Assembly: GCA_037446725.1 (NCBI GenBank)
Contig: JBBIIC010000006.1
Location: 1-64,000 of the forward strand
Source: JBBIIC01 sp037446725
Lineage (GTDB): Bacteria > Actinomycetota > Coriobacteriia > Anaerosomatales > SLCP01
Reading direction: 5' to 3'
DNA length: 64,000 nt
Position numbers and translations under genes: made by a program
Notes under the pieces: model-generated
What the model was told of the DNA's origin: nothing
What the model saw: only the letters and a program-made list of their open reading frames with translations
The model's database searches: none
Shown: one piece after another, positions 7,222 to 17,321 of the stretch
Position numbering within the stretch: position 1 is the stretch's first letter
How the letters are laid out: every line of letters starts with the position of its first letter

Positions 7222-10200
7222 TCATCTGTCGTCAGCCGGCGGTGCCGCGGACCGCACGATCTCGACTGCGAGCACGGCGGCATCGTCACGTATCGCACCG
7301 GGTACGAAACGGTCGAGGGTCGAAAGGAGACGTTGCGTCACATCACCGGCGTTCTTTCCCTGGCGCAACACGCGCTGCACGCGGCCCTCACCGAAGAATG
7401 TATTCCCACGTCGGGCCTCGGTCACTCCGTCGGTGTAGAGGAGGATCAGATCACCGACATCGACGGCAACGGTCTCGAGGTCATAGTGTGCGAGCGCCGT
7501 GGCACCGAGGAGCGGACCGGTGGGCGGGAATCGCACGATCGATCCGTCCTCGTGTCGCCTCATGAGCGCCGGCGGATGGCCTCCGTTCGCGTAGGACAGC
7601 GTCCCGGCCGTGACGTCGAGGCATCCGACCCACAGGGTGACGATGTCGCTCGTCTCCCCCGTCTCGGCCACCATCCGGTTGACCTCCGAGACGATCTGGG
7701 CCGGGCCGAGCCCCGCGGCGGCAAGTCCCCTGACCGTGTACTTGATCCTCGACGTCTTGGTCGCCGCCACCACGCCCTTCCCGCAGACGTCCCCCATGAC
7801 CATCAGGATGCTGCCGTCGGGAGTCCTGAGCACGTCGTAGTAGTCGCCGCCGATATCGGCCTCGACCCCCGCGGGGAGGTACACGCTGCTCGACTCGATC
7901 TCGGGGAAGTCCGGCAGCGTCTTGGGCAGGATCGACGCCTGCAGCACCGAGGCCACCAGATGCTCCTTGCCATACATCTTCGCGGTGTCTATGGCGAGCG
8001 CCGCCTGGAAGGCGAAGGTGTGCAGCAGGCCGAGGTCCTCGTCGGAGAACGCGTCTCGTTCGGTCGAGAAGACTGTGAGGACCCCGATGCTTCGGCCGCG
8101 CGCGAGCAGCGGGACCGCCAGCATCGAGTGAAGTCCCTGCTCAGTGGCGAGCGCACCGACACCGCCCCGGTCGGCATCAATCTCGGCGACCCGAAGCGGC
8201 TGACCGCTCGCGAACACCTCGCCCGGCAAATCGACGTCCGGTTCGACCGCGAAGTGCAGCATCTCGGAGGAGACCATGCCGCGTGCCATCTCCGTCGAAA
8301 TCGTTCCCGACTCGGTGTCGTGCGTCATGAGTGAGACCGCATCGGCGGCGAAGATCTTCTGGACCACGTCGAGTACGCGGTTCAGCACGACCTTCGTCTG
8401 CAGCGACGAGCTCACAGCCTGACTGATCCGGAAGATGGTCTCGAGATTGACCGCGCGCGTGCGGGCACGCTCGAAGTTGAGCGCGCTCTCCAGCGCGAGG
8501 GAGAGCTGACTCGCCAGCGCCGCCGCGAGTCGATGCTCCCGGGCCGTGAAACGGCGATCGCCAGCCCTCAGGAATGCGAGGGCCGCACACGGCTCCTCGT
8601 CGATGGTTACCACCGCAAGCAGCGCACACCGCGCTGAGACCCCGTCGAGCATGCGACGAGCGGCGTCACCGGACGTCGTCTCCACGACCGTCGTGGACTC
8701 GTCCGCGTGACCGCTCTCACACCATGCGGCGATGATCGCGTCCTCTTGTGCGGCCCGCGGCGTGGAGGGTAGGCCGAATGCCGCGCGGTCGAAGACCGCC
8801 ACAGTTGCGGCGGCCGCTCCGAGCAGCACGGCGGTGGCCTCCTCAACGCGTTCGAGTGCGACATCGAGCTGCTGTGGCTGCGAAAGCTGCTCCGCGACGG
8901 CTCTGAGCACCTCGGCCTCGGCGCGCGAGCGTGACTCAATCTCAAAGAGACGCGAGTTGTGGACCGCGACCGCAGCCTGAGCTGAGAACGTGCGGACCAT
9001 CTCCAGTTCGGCCTCGCTGAACGTCCGCGAACCGTCCTCGATGACGACCACGACACCCAGCGGTTCGGTCCCGACAGCCAGAGGCGCGGTCAGCACCGTG
9101 ACGGTGGGGCCCCACTCGCCCGGAACGTGCGGCGCTATCTCGAGTCCGGGTGCGACCCGCACCACGGGGTCGTCAGCGCGCAGAGCGTTGATCAGCCACG
9201 AGTCGTCCTCGAGCGGAACCCCTTTCGAACCCTCGGCCACCAGATCCCGCGCCCGTGCGAGCGAGAGCATGCCCGACTGCTCGTCGACGAGGAAGACCGC
9301 CACCGTCGCCGAGCCGACAATATGCCCCATCGCCGACATGATGCCGTCGAGCACCTGGTCGAGCCTGGAGGAGGACGCGAGCAGCTGCGACAGGTCGTGG
9401 AGCGCGTTGAGGCGCAGCGCGATGGCGTTGAAGGCCGCTGCCAATCGCCCCACCTCGTCGGTCCGGTCGCTCTGAAGGGGGCGCACATAGGCCCCGGTCA
9501 CCGCCTCGCGAGCACGCTCCTCGAGGTGCGTGAGGGGCGCGACGAGACGCCGGGCGAACACCGCAACCACGAGCAACGTGATCACCCCGGCCGCGACCAG
9601 AGCCACGACCGCGGGGGTCAGCGAGCCCACGGTGGCCATGATGATCGCCGAGCGCGGCTCGACGATGATGCTGCGCCACGGCAGGCCGGGATAGCCCCGA
9701 ATATCGGCGTACTGACCCCATACGACCGCCTCGTCCTGGGCCACCGCCGACACGGTACCGTTGCCCGCTACCTCACCGGACGGCTCATATACGATGCTGT
9801 CTTCCACGAGTTGAGAAGCGCCTACGCTCGTTATCACGACAGGGCCACCGCGCTCCACCAGAAGCACCCAGCGGCCGATTTCGGGGTCCGCGAACCGATC
9901 GACAGCCGGCCGCAGGAAGCCCGAACGTACCCGCACCATCATCACGAGCCCCAGTTCGCCTTCGACTGCCTGGGCGACCCACAGCCGGGCGTCCACTCCC
10001 CCCTCGACCCGTTCGTAGTAGTAGGTCGGAGAGTCCGTCGTCGCCTCCGAGACGAGCGGGTTGTCCGCTACGCTGCGCGGCGTGCGAAACGTCGGATAGC
10101 CGCTCACGACGCTCCCGTCACGTCTGACCAGGAGGAGTTGGTCTGCGTACTCGACGCCGGTGTCGAACTGAGCTGCGAGCACCGCACGGTCGACCTCACC

Positions 10201-10452
10201 GGTCACCGGGTCCACGCCGACGGCGATCGACCGGGTCACGAGCTTGCCGGCGGGATCGAGACGGAGCGCGATATCGCCGACCAACGCCTGAAGGTAGGCC
10301 TGGTGGCGCTCGCTCACCTGGCTTCGAGCCAGGTCGTACACGCCGAACAGCGCGGAAAGGCTCACGATGCTGACCGCGAGCATCGCGAGCACGAACGTCA
10401 GCAGTACGACGTTTGCCGCCAGACTGGACGTCCGGCCCCGTCGCTTCATCAT
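7222..10452 (-). CDS. Membrane sensor SpoIIE/RsbU-type PP2C phosphatase with HAMP and GAF domains
   Basis: A 1076-aa signalling protein. Order of parts: TM1 (~12-38), an extracellular Cache-like sensor (~40-270), TM2 (~275-300), HAMP (~300-350), three GAF-like domains (~355-510, ~515-660, ~670-820) and a C-terminal PP2C/SpoIIE phosphatase (~845-1065). Catalytic metal motifs are GGDYYD, GDVCGKG, YTDGVTEA and RDDAAVLAVE. It should dephosphorylate a STAS-domain Ser/Thr in response to external and GAF-sensed internal signals. The downstream STAS-kinase fusion is the likely partner. Start at the first of two ATGs, after GAGGAC. Confidence 0.9.
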   Translation of the reverse strand: MMKRRGRTSSLAANVVLLTFVLAMLAVSIVSLSALFGVYDLARSQVSERHQAYLQALVGDIALRLDPAGKLVTRSIAVGVDPVTGEVDRAVLAAQFDTGVEYADQLLLVRRDGSVVSGYPTFRTPRSVADNPLVSEATTDSPTYYYERVEGGVDARLWVAQAVEGELGLVMMVRVRSGFLRPAVDRFADPEIGRWVLLVERGGPVVITSVGASQLVEDSIVYEPSGEVAGNGTVSAVAQDEAVVWGQYADIRGYPGLPWRSIIVEPRSAIIMATVGSLTPAVVALVAAGVITLLVVAVFARRLVAPLTHLEERAREAVTGAYVRPLQSDRTDEVGRLAAAFNAIALRLNALHDLSQLLASSSRLDQVLDGIMSAMGHIVGSATVAVFLVDEQSGMLSLARARDLVAEGSKGVPLEDDSWLINALRADDPVVRVAPGLEIAPHVPGEWGPTVTVLTAPLAVGTEPLGVVVVIEDGSRTFSEAELEMVRTFSAQAAVAVHNSRLFEIESRSRAEAEVLRAVAEQLSQPQQLDVALERVEEATAVLLGAAAATVAVFDRAAFGLPSTPRAAQEDAIIAAWCESGHADESTTVVETTSGDAARRMLDGVSARCALLAVVTIDEEPCAALAFLRAGDRRFTAREHRLAAALASQLSLALESALNFERARTRAVNLETIFRISQAVSSSLQTKVVLNRVLDVVQKIFAADAVSLMTHDTESGTISTEMARGMVSSEMLHFAVEPDVDLPGEVFASGQPLRVAEIDADRGGVGALATEQGLHSMLAVPLLARGRSIGVLTVFSTERDAFSDEDLGLLHTFAFQAALAIDTAKMYGKEHLVASVLQASILPKTLPDFPEIESSSVYLPAGVEADIGGDYYDVLRTPDGSILMVMGDVCGKGVVAATKTSRIKYTVRGLAAAGLGPAQIVSEVNRMVAETGETSDIVTLWVGCLDVTAGTLSYANGGHPPALMRRHEDGSIVRFPPTGPLLGATALAHYDLETVAVDVGDLILLYTDGVTEARRGNTFFGEGRVQRVLRQGKNAGDVTQRLLSTLDRFVPGAIRDDAAVLAVEIVRSAAPPADDR

Positions 10453-10523
10453 GCGGTCCTCACAGCTCGCGGAAGGTCACGGCCAGCACCCATCGTAAAG
10501 CACGGCCAGCCCCCGACCAAACG

Positions 10524-11249
10524 CTACAGCGCCACCTCCGGCAGCAGGCGTGCGAGGCGTCCGGTGAGCACGGCGAGTTGACCGGTGAGTATGAGAGCGC
10601 CGACCGCGATGAGCAGAATGCCCGCCACCCGGTTGATCACGAGCGCGTGTCGGTTCATGCGCGACAGCAGCGGTCCCATCGTCCCGAACAGAAGCGCGGT
10701 GAGAACGAAGGGAAGTCCGAGGCCGAACGAGTAGACGAGCAACAGAGCGGCCCCCTGGCCGACGCTCTGCGTGGTGCCTGCGAGCGCGAGAATCGCACCG
10801 AGCACCGGTCCGACACACGGAGTCCAGCCGAACGCGAAGGCCGCCCCCATCACAAACGCCGCGCCGCGGCCGAACGAGCGCGTCTTCCCGAGGTCCATGC
10901 GAGCCTCGCCGTAGAGCCACGGTACCTTGATGATGCCGAGCAGAAGGACACCGAACCCGATGACCAGCACTCCAGCAACGATCTCGAGCGCCCCGCGGTA
11001 CTCCATCAGGAACGAACCGAGCACCGACGCGGACGCGCCGAGAGCAGTGAAGACACTCGCGAAACCGGCAACGAACAGGAGAGCGGGAACGAGTACCACC
11101 TTGGTCGGGCGTCCCGCACCGAGATCGCTCACCGCCATGCCGGTCATGAACGAGAGGTATCCGGGGATCAGGGGCAGCACGCAGGGCGAAAGAAACGAGA
11201 CAACGCCCGCCGCGAACGCAGCCGCGAAGCCGATCGACCCGACATCCAC
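10524..11249 (-). CDS. ccdA: CcdA-type cytochrome c biogenesis / thiol-reductant membrane protein
   Basis: A 241-aa protein with six predicted membrane helices and the two CcdA/DsbD-beta cysteines, in SPCVLPLIPGYLSF (near residue 22) and GWTPCVGPVLG. CcdA moves reducing equivalents from cytosolic thioredoxin across the membrane to outward-facing thiol proteins. A strong promoter with a palindromic operator lies upstream (11288-11316). The same operator design occurs before the thioredoxin gene in this window, which supports a CcdA-thioredoxin partnership. The start is ATG after AGGTGG. Confidence 0.92.
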   Translation of the reverse strand: MDVGSIGFAAAFAAGVVSFLSPCVLPLIPGYLSFMTGMAVSDLGAGRPTKVVLVPALLFVAGFASVFTALGASASVLGSFLMEYRGALEIVAGVLVIGFGVLLLGIIKVPWLYGEARMDLGKTRSFGRGAAFVMGAAFAFGWTPCVGPVLGAILALAGTTQSVGQGAALLLVYSFGLGLPFVLTALLFGTMGPLLSRMNRHALVINRVAGILLIAVGALILTGQLAVLTGRLARLLPEVAL

Positions 11250-11287
11250 CTTAAGCGCCTCCCGGTCCGTCGGAAACCATGCACTTC

Positions 11288-11316
11288 ACTATACCCCTAT
11301 GGGTATATGAGCGCAA
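11288..11316 (-). promoter_or_regulatory. ccdA promoter with CsoR-family-type operator
   Basis: On the minus strand, TTGCGC (11311-11316) and TATAGT (11288-11293) are 17 bases apart. The palindrome TATACCC-ctat-GGGTATA (11290-11307) fills the spacer, so a bound repressor would block RNA polymerase. The same layout appears upstream of csoR and the thioredoxin operon. Confidence 0.7.
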
Positions 11317-11331
11317 GCTGAAGAGCCAGAC

Positions 11332-11553
11332 CTACTTAACCGTGGCGTCGTAGCCTGCAGAGCGGACCGCCACGACAAGGTCGTGCTCGGACAGGAGCGC
11401 CGGGTCGTACGTCACCGAGGTTGCGCCGGACACGTAGTCGGTCTTGACCTCCTCGACCCCCTCGAGGTCCCCGAGCGTCATGTCGATGAGCATCGCGCAC
11501 GAACCGCAGTGCATACCGGTCGTCTTCAGCGTCACCGTCCTGGCCTCAGCCAC
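11332..11553 (-). CDS. Heavy-metal-associated (HMA) domain protein, copper-chaperone-like
   Basis: A 73-aa single HMA domain with GMHCGSC near residues 13-19, the GMxCxxC metal site, followed by the beta-alpha-beta-beta-alpha-beta pattern of CopZ/MerP-like proteins. It probably binds a soft metal (Cu+, Zn2+, Cd2+ or Hg2+) in the cytosol. The start is GTG 11553, with AGAGGAG about 8 bases upstream; the longer ORF upstream overlaps the zinc-ribbon gene and is not used. It is the last gene after the NtrC-type regulator and the zinc-ribbon protein, overlapping the latter by 8 bases, and may be under the sigma-54 promoter at 11924-11939. Confidence 0.85.
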   Translation of the reverse strand: MAEARTVTLKTTGMHCGSCAMLIDMTLGDLEGVEEVKTDYVSGATSVTYDPALLSEHDLVVAVRSAGYDATVK

Positions 11554-11884
11554 TGAGACGCTCCTCTCGCATCGGCAACGGGACCCCGCATTCGAGCATC
11601 TGCCCGCAGTACGGGCACAGCCGCCACTCCTCAAGCGTCGGCTTACCACACGTGCCGCACGGCGATGTTGCGGAACTCGGGACCTCCAGGTCCCGCTGCG
11701 GTTCGAGAAGGAGCAGCGCAACGAGTGCCACGAGCGTGCCCACTATCAAGGCCAGTCCCCACACCAGCGTCACAGGACCCGTGTGGGACAGAGTAAGCAT
11801 CAGAGCGACGACCGCGAGTGCTACGAGCGCGCTGAAGGCCGCGTTGGCGAGAACGCTTCTGTTCGTGTCACGGTTGCGGGCCAC
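11546..11884 (-). CDS. Zinc-ribbon membrane protein
   Basis: A 112-aa protein with two hydrophobic helices (~15-32 and ~37-60), followed by a zinc ribbon formed by PCGTCGKP and LCPYCGQ (four Cys, ~76-93). I do not recognise a named family. I chose GTG 11884 because GGAG lies 6 bases upstream and because it is downstream of the consensus sigma-54 promoter at 11924-11939. An alternative is GTG 11956, which overlaps the stop of the regulator gene (GTGA) and would add 24 residues. It overlaps the HMA gene by 8 bases. A metal or redox role is suggested by the neighbours only. Confidence 0.62.
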   Translation of the reverse strand: MARNRDTNRSVLANAAFSALVALAVVALMLTLSHTGPVTLVWGLALIVGTLVALVALLLLEPQRDLEVPSSATSPCGTCGKPTLEEWRLCPYCGQMLECGVPLPMREERLSG

Positions 11885-11923
11885 GGCACGCTCCACGGTG
11901 GGCGGTGAGGTGCCTATGGAGCG

Positions 11924-11939
11924 TGCAACCGCTGTGCCA
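11924..11939 (-). promoter_or_regulatory. Consensus sigma-54 (-24/-12) promoter
   Basis: On the minus strand the sequence reads TGGCACAGCGGTTGCA. It matches the sigma-54 consensus TGGCAC-N5-TTGC(A/T) at every conserved base, with GG and GC 10 bases apart. It lies just past the end of the NtrC-type activator gene and points at the zinc-ribbon and HMA genes. rpoN itself is the first gene of the same cluster. Confidence 0.7.
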
Positions 11940-11952
11940 AGGGCGCCGGGCT

Positions 11953-13298
<1,346 letters not shown>

Positions 13299-13302
<4 letters not shown>

Positions 13303-14822
13303 CGAGCGCCCTCCATCGGTCCGTCGTCGATCGCTGTCGGTATCCATACCCGGAACGTCGTCCCGTCCGGGCTGCTTTCCACCTCGATATGCCCGTCGTG
13401 CTCGTCGATGATGCGGTGCACGATCGTCAGACCGAGCCCCGTCCCCGCGTCACGCGTCGAATAGAACGGATCGAATACCTTGCCGATGTCCTCGCGCGAT
13501 ATGCCCGGCCCGTCGTCGCGCACGGTCACCACCACGAAATCGCCCTGCTCGACGGCGCCCAGGTCGATGTTGCCGCCGGTGTCCTCCATGGCCTGGACCG
13601 CGTTTGTGATGAGATTGAGGAATACCTGCTTGAGCTGGTCCGGGTCCGCAAGGACGCGAGGGAGGTCGGAAGCGTACTCCTCGGCTATCGTCACCTTCGA
13701 CTGCGCGGCGAACCGGCTCGTGAACAGCACGACATCGCTCAACACCTCGGCCAGGTCGGTGTGCATCATCGTCGGCTTGCTCGGCCTGCCGAAGTCGAGC
13801 AGCGCCTTGATCACCTTGTCGAGCCGGTCGATCTCCTGCTTGATGACCTCCCCCGCCTGCTGCACACGCGCAGCGTCGCACTCGGCGTCCTCGAGCAACT
13901 GGACGCTCGCGCGGATTACACCGAGCGGGTTGCGCACCTCATGCGCGACGCCTGCGGTGAGCTCACCCATCGCTGCGAGACGGTCCGCCCGAATGAGTTG
14001 CTCGGTGAGTGCCTTGACCTCCGAGATGTCCTCGATCGTCACCACCGCGCCCAGGATGCGACCGCCGACCGCCCGCATGCGTGAAGTCGAGGCCTGGACG
14101 TGAATCTCGTGCCCCTCGGCGGTCGCCATGCGCACTTCGCGCAGCGTGAGCGGGATGCGACCCGACAACACCCTGCGCACGTCTTCGCCCAGCCCGCCGT
14201 CGTCGCGGAACAGCGCCCCGATGCTGCGGGGAACCATCTCGTACTCGGACATGCCCAGGAGACGCTCTGCAGCGGGATTGGCCGTGGTGATCGATGCGTC
14301 AGGACCGACGGTGATGACACCTGAGGTGATAGAGCGCAGGATCGACTGGGTGTAGTCCTGGATGTTGATCAGCTGTATCGCGCGCTCTTCGAGTCGCTTG
14401 TATGCCTCCTCGAGCCGCGCGCTGACCTGGCGCAGGTCGGAGGTCTTGCGCTCCTCCATGTCGCGCAGGGCACCGAAAAGGACACCGATCGCGAAGTACA
14501 TGAGGACTTCGAGGCTGCTGTCGACGGTGCGGCCGGTGAATCCACCGAGAGTGATCTGCGCGTTGATGGCGAACGGTACGGACGCGGCGAGCGCGGTCAG
14601 GAAGCCACCCCGTTTGCCGAAGACGAACGCCGCGTAGAGGATCGGCACGTAGTACAGGCGCCGGTACAGGACGTGGAGCATGACCGCTCCGCCGACGCTC
14701 GTCGTGTAGAAGTGCAGGATCGTCACGACCGCCAACATCGCGACGATGATAGTGACGGCCCGAATCCGCCCCATTCGCTGTCTATGCTCGGCCTCTTCGC
14801 CCGGGCGCGGTTCGTCGGTCAC
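13299..14822 (-). CDS. Membrane sensor histidine kinase (PAS, NtrB-like)
   Basis: A 507-aa kinase with about four N-terminal membrane helices (~20-110), a coiled linker, a PAS domain (~150-270), the H-box AGVAHEVRNPLG and a HATPase domain (LITNAVQAM, DDGPGIS, TGLGLTIVH). It should phosphorylate the NtrC-type regulator encoded immediately downstream. I chose GTG 14822: an AGGAGG lies 5 bases upstream and the GTG overlaps the rpoN stop (GTGA). An ATG six codons further upstream is the alternative. The ligand is unknown; the sensor is almost entirely membrane-embedded, with no large periplasmic domain. Confidence 0.92.
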
Positions 14823-16213
14823 CGCCGCCTCCTCGCCCATGACGGCTCGATGCCGAGCTCTTCGCGGTACTTCGCGACGGTCCGCCGGGCTACGGTGACC
14901 CCCTCGGCCGATAGCAGCTCGGCGAGTTTCTGGTCCGAGAGGGGCTTGGCAGCGTCTTCCTCGGCAACAAGTTCTCTCAGGCGCTGCTTGATGCTCGTAG
15001 AGGCGATGTCGATGCCGGTCGAGGTGCGATAGCCGCCGGCGAAGAAGTGCTTGAGCTCGAACAGGCCGTACGGGGTGGCCATGTACTTCCCCGTCACGCC
15101 ACGACTCACGGTGGACAGGTGCACGCCGAGCTCGATCGCAACGTCTTCGAGACGCAGCGGCCTCAGAGGGCCCTTGCCGTCCTCGAAGAACTCCGCCTGC
15201 ACCTCGAGGATGATCTGCGTGATCCGGCTCACGGTGTCCTTGCGGCGATCGACGTTCTTGATGAAGCTCTCGGCCGAGCGGATCTTATCCTTGAGGTAGC
15301 GGCGGGTCTCGTCGTCCGCACGTGACCCCGCACGCAGCATCGATCTGTAGCGGGGGCTGACTCGCAGCGTGGGTATCGAGTCGCTGTTGGGGATGATGAG
15401 CCATTCATCGTCGAAGCGGCGGATGGTGACGTCGGGAACGATGTAGCCGGGAGACGGTCCCGGGGAATAGGCGCCGGCCGGACGAGGGTTAAGCGAGCGC
15501 AGCAGCGCGACCGCGTCACGCACCTGTTGTTCGGGTGCCTTCAGCGCGCGGGAGATCTTGCGGAAGTGGTTGGCCGCGACGTCGTCCAGATGATCGACGA
15601 TGATCTTCTCGAGGAGCGAGTCCTCCAGGCCCAGGTAGTCCATCTGGATCATGAGGGCCTCGGCAAGGGAACGCGCGCCCACTCCGGGCGGATCGAGCTG
15701 CTGGACGACGCGAAGGCCCTCTTCGGCCTCGTCGAGACCGACCCCGACGAGGGCTGCGACCTCCCCGCAGTCCCCGCGGAAGAACCCGTCCGCATCCAGC
15801 GAGCCAATGACGGCGCGGGCAGCCGCCTCGACCGGATCGGTCAGGTCCATCATCGCAAGCTGCTGTTCGAGGTAGTCCGAGAAGCTCACCGCACCGCCGA
15901 CGAACTCCTCGGTGTTCGCCGCCTGATCGTTGGGGTCGCGCGGGGCGCTGAACTCGGTCGAGTCTAGCTCGTCGTACATGTCGAGCCACTCATCCCACGC
16001 GCGCTCCTCTTCGGAGCTCTCCGCACGTGTGTCGTCGGCTTCCGCGGGCTCCGGCTCGATCTCGTCGACCTCGAGCAGCGGGTTCTCGAGCATCTCGGCC
16101 TCGATGAGCTGCTGCAGATCTGCGATGGGCATCGCGAGGATGCTGAGCCCCTGGTAGACCTGGGGCGAGAGCGTCACCCTCTGTTTGAGTTCGACCCTGT
16201 GACCGAGCTCCAT
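14819..16213 (-). CDS. rpoN: RNA polymerase sigma-54 factor RpoN
   Basis: A full-length 464-aa sigma-54. The glutamine/leucine-rich region I (LKQRVTLSPQVYQGL) is at the N-terminus, an acidic region II with many Glu/Asp follows, then the core-binding region and the HTH. The RpoN box ARRTVAKYRE, which reads the -24 element, is near the C-terminus. It is the first gene of an rpoN-kinase-regulator operon. RpoN is uncommon in Actinomycetota, so its presence here is informative for taxonomy. Start ATG 16213 follows AAAGGG. Confidence 0.96.
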   Translation of the reverse strand: MELGHRVELKQRVTLSPQVYQGLSILAMPIADLQQLIEAEMLENPLLEVDEIEPEPAEADDTRAESSEEERAWDEWLDMYDELDSTEFSAPRDPNDQAANTEEFVGGAVSFSDYLEQQLAMMDLTDPVEAAARAVIGSLDADGFFRGDCGEVAALVGVGLDEAEEGLRVVQQLDPPGVGARSLAEALMIQMDYLGLEDSLLEKIIVDHLDDVAANHFRKISRALKAPEQQVRDAVALLRSLNPRPAGAYSPGPSPGYIVPDVTIRRFDDEWLIIPNSDSIPTLRVSPRYRSMLRAGSRADDETRRYLKDKIRSAESFIKNVDRRKDTVSRITQIILEVQAEFFEDGKGPLRPLRLEDVAIELGVHLSTVSRGVTGKYMATPYGLFELKHFFAGGYRTSTGIDIASTSIKQRLRELVAEEDAAKPLSDQKLAELLSAEGVTVARRTVAKYREELGIEPSWARRRR

Positions 16214-16272
16214 CGCATGTGCCCTTTCCCAGGTGCGCCTGCCCCGCGACCTGCGAGAACTCGGGCGCGCCT

Positions 16273-16288
16273 AGCAAAGAATATACCA
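16273..16288 (-). promoter_or_regulatory. Possible sigma-54 promoter upstream of rpoN
   Basis: The minus strand reads TGGTATATTCTTTGCT: GG and GC are 10 bases apart and the -12 part TTGCT is exact, while the -24 part TGGTAT deviates from TGGCAC at two positions. The embedded TATATT could instead be a sigma-70 -10 box. If real, the rpoN-kinase-regulator operon would be autoregulated. Confidence 0.4.
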
Positions 16289-16325
16289 CCGGAAGGGCCT
16301 TTCCCCGCGTGGAGGTTGTGTGAGG

Positions 16326-17321
16326 TCAGGTCGCCGGGGGCACCTTGAAAGGTTGCGCGGGTTCGGCGATGCCGGGGGCCTGTATCACGATGATCGCGAC
16401 CAGGACGAGCACGGCACCGAGCAGCTGGACCGTCCCGAAGACCTCACCGAACACGACGAACGCGGCGATGCCGGCGATGACGGGCTCGAGGGTCGCGACG
16501 ATGGTCGCCCGCGTCGGGTCTACGTAGTGCAATGCTTTGAGAAACGCTGCGAAAGGGATGATGGTGCTCATCACCGCGATGAACAAGACCGCCGCCGTCG
16601 ATGCCGGGGTCGCGAATGCCGATGACACACCCGTAGGTCCTCCGAGGTAGAGGAACCAGAAGACGGATGCGAAACCAAGCCCGAACACCAGCAGTGTCCA
16701 AGGCGAGAAGCGCGGCGCCGCGTACCGGCCCATGAGCGAGTACGCGGCGAAGAAGACCGCGGAAGCCAGACCCCACGCGATTCCTTCGAAGCTGACGGCC
16801 AACCCGTCACCGCCGATGGCACCGACGACGAGCGCGCAGCCGACAACCGACAGCAGAACGCCGCTCGGGAGCGTCCACGTGAGTCGTTCGCCGAGGAACA
16901 GCACGGAGAACAGCAGCACGATCACCGGCGCGAGGTACTCGAGCAGGATGGCGGTGGCCACGTTCGTGTACGAGATGGCCTTGAAGTACGTGAGATGGAC
17001 GCCCGCCAGACCAACGACACCGAAGACGGCCAAGAACGGGAAGTGACGGCGTTCGACGCTCAACGCGCCGCGCCGCGACACCAGCAAGTAGACGAGCAGG
17101 ATCGAAAAAGCGCTGAATGCACGCGCGCCCGAGAGCACGACCGGGTCGACCGTGATGCCGAGGGCGGACACCCGCCACGCGGCCGTCTGCGAACCTTCGG
17201 GTGTGAACAGCCACTTGGCGGTCAGGCCCCCCGTGGCCCAACACGTCGCCGCGAGTCCGGCGAGCGCATAGCCGCGCCAGGCATGTTCTCGATCGTCGCC
17301 ACCCTCACGCGAGCCCTTCAT
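16326..17321 (-). CDS. EamA/DMT-family transporter
   Basis: A 331-aa protein with about ten membrane helices arranged as two EamA repeats (~20-160 and ~175-310). The second repeat carries the family-typical stretch DPTRATIVATLEPVIAGIAA. These are drug/metabolite exporters; the substrate cannot be deduced. The start ATG has AAGGAG 4 bases upstream and the gene overlaps the end of the CDF transporter gene by 17 bases, so the two are co-transcribed. Confidence 0.88.
   Translation of the reverse strand: MKGSREGGDDREHAWRGYALAGLAATCWATGGLTAKWLFTPEGSQTAAWRVSALGITVDPVVLSGARAFSAFSILLVYLLVSRRGALSVERRHFPFLAVFGVVGLAGVHLTYFKAISYTNVATAILLEYLAPVIVLLFSVLFLGERLTWTLPSGVLLSVVGCALVVGAIGGDGLAVSFEGIAWGLASAVFFAAYSLMGRYAAPRFSPWTLLVFGLGFASVFWFLYLGGPTGVSSAFATPASTAAVLFIAVMSTIIPFAAFLKALHYVDPTRATIVATLEPVIAGIAAFVVFGEVFGTVQLLGAVLVLVAIIVIQAPGIAEPAQPFKVPPAT

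Noticed and set aside
9127..10581. 484-aa plus-strand open frame
   Set aside because: It is antisense to the SpoIIE-type phosphatase gene, whose domains and motifs are clear. Its Arg/His-rich composition is typical of a GC-rich shadow frame.
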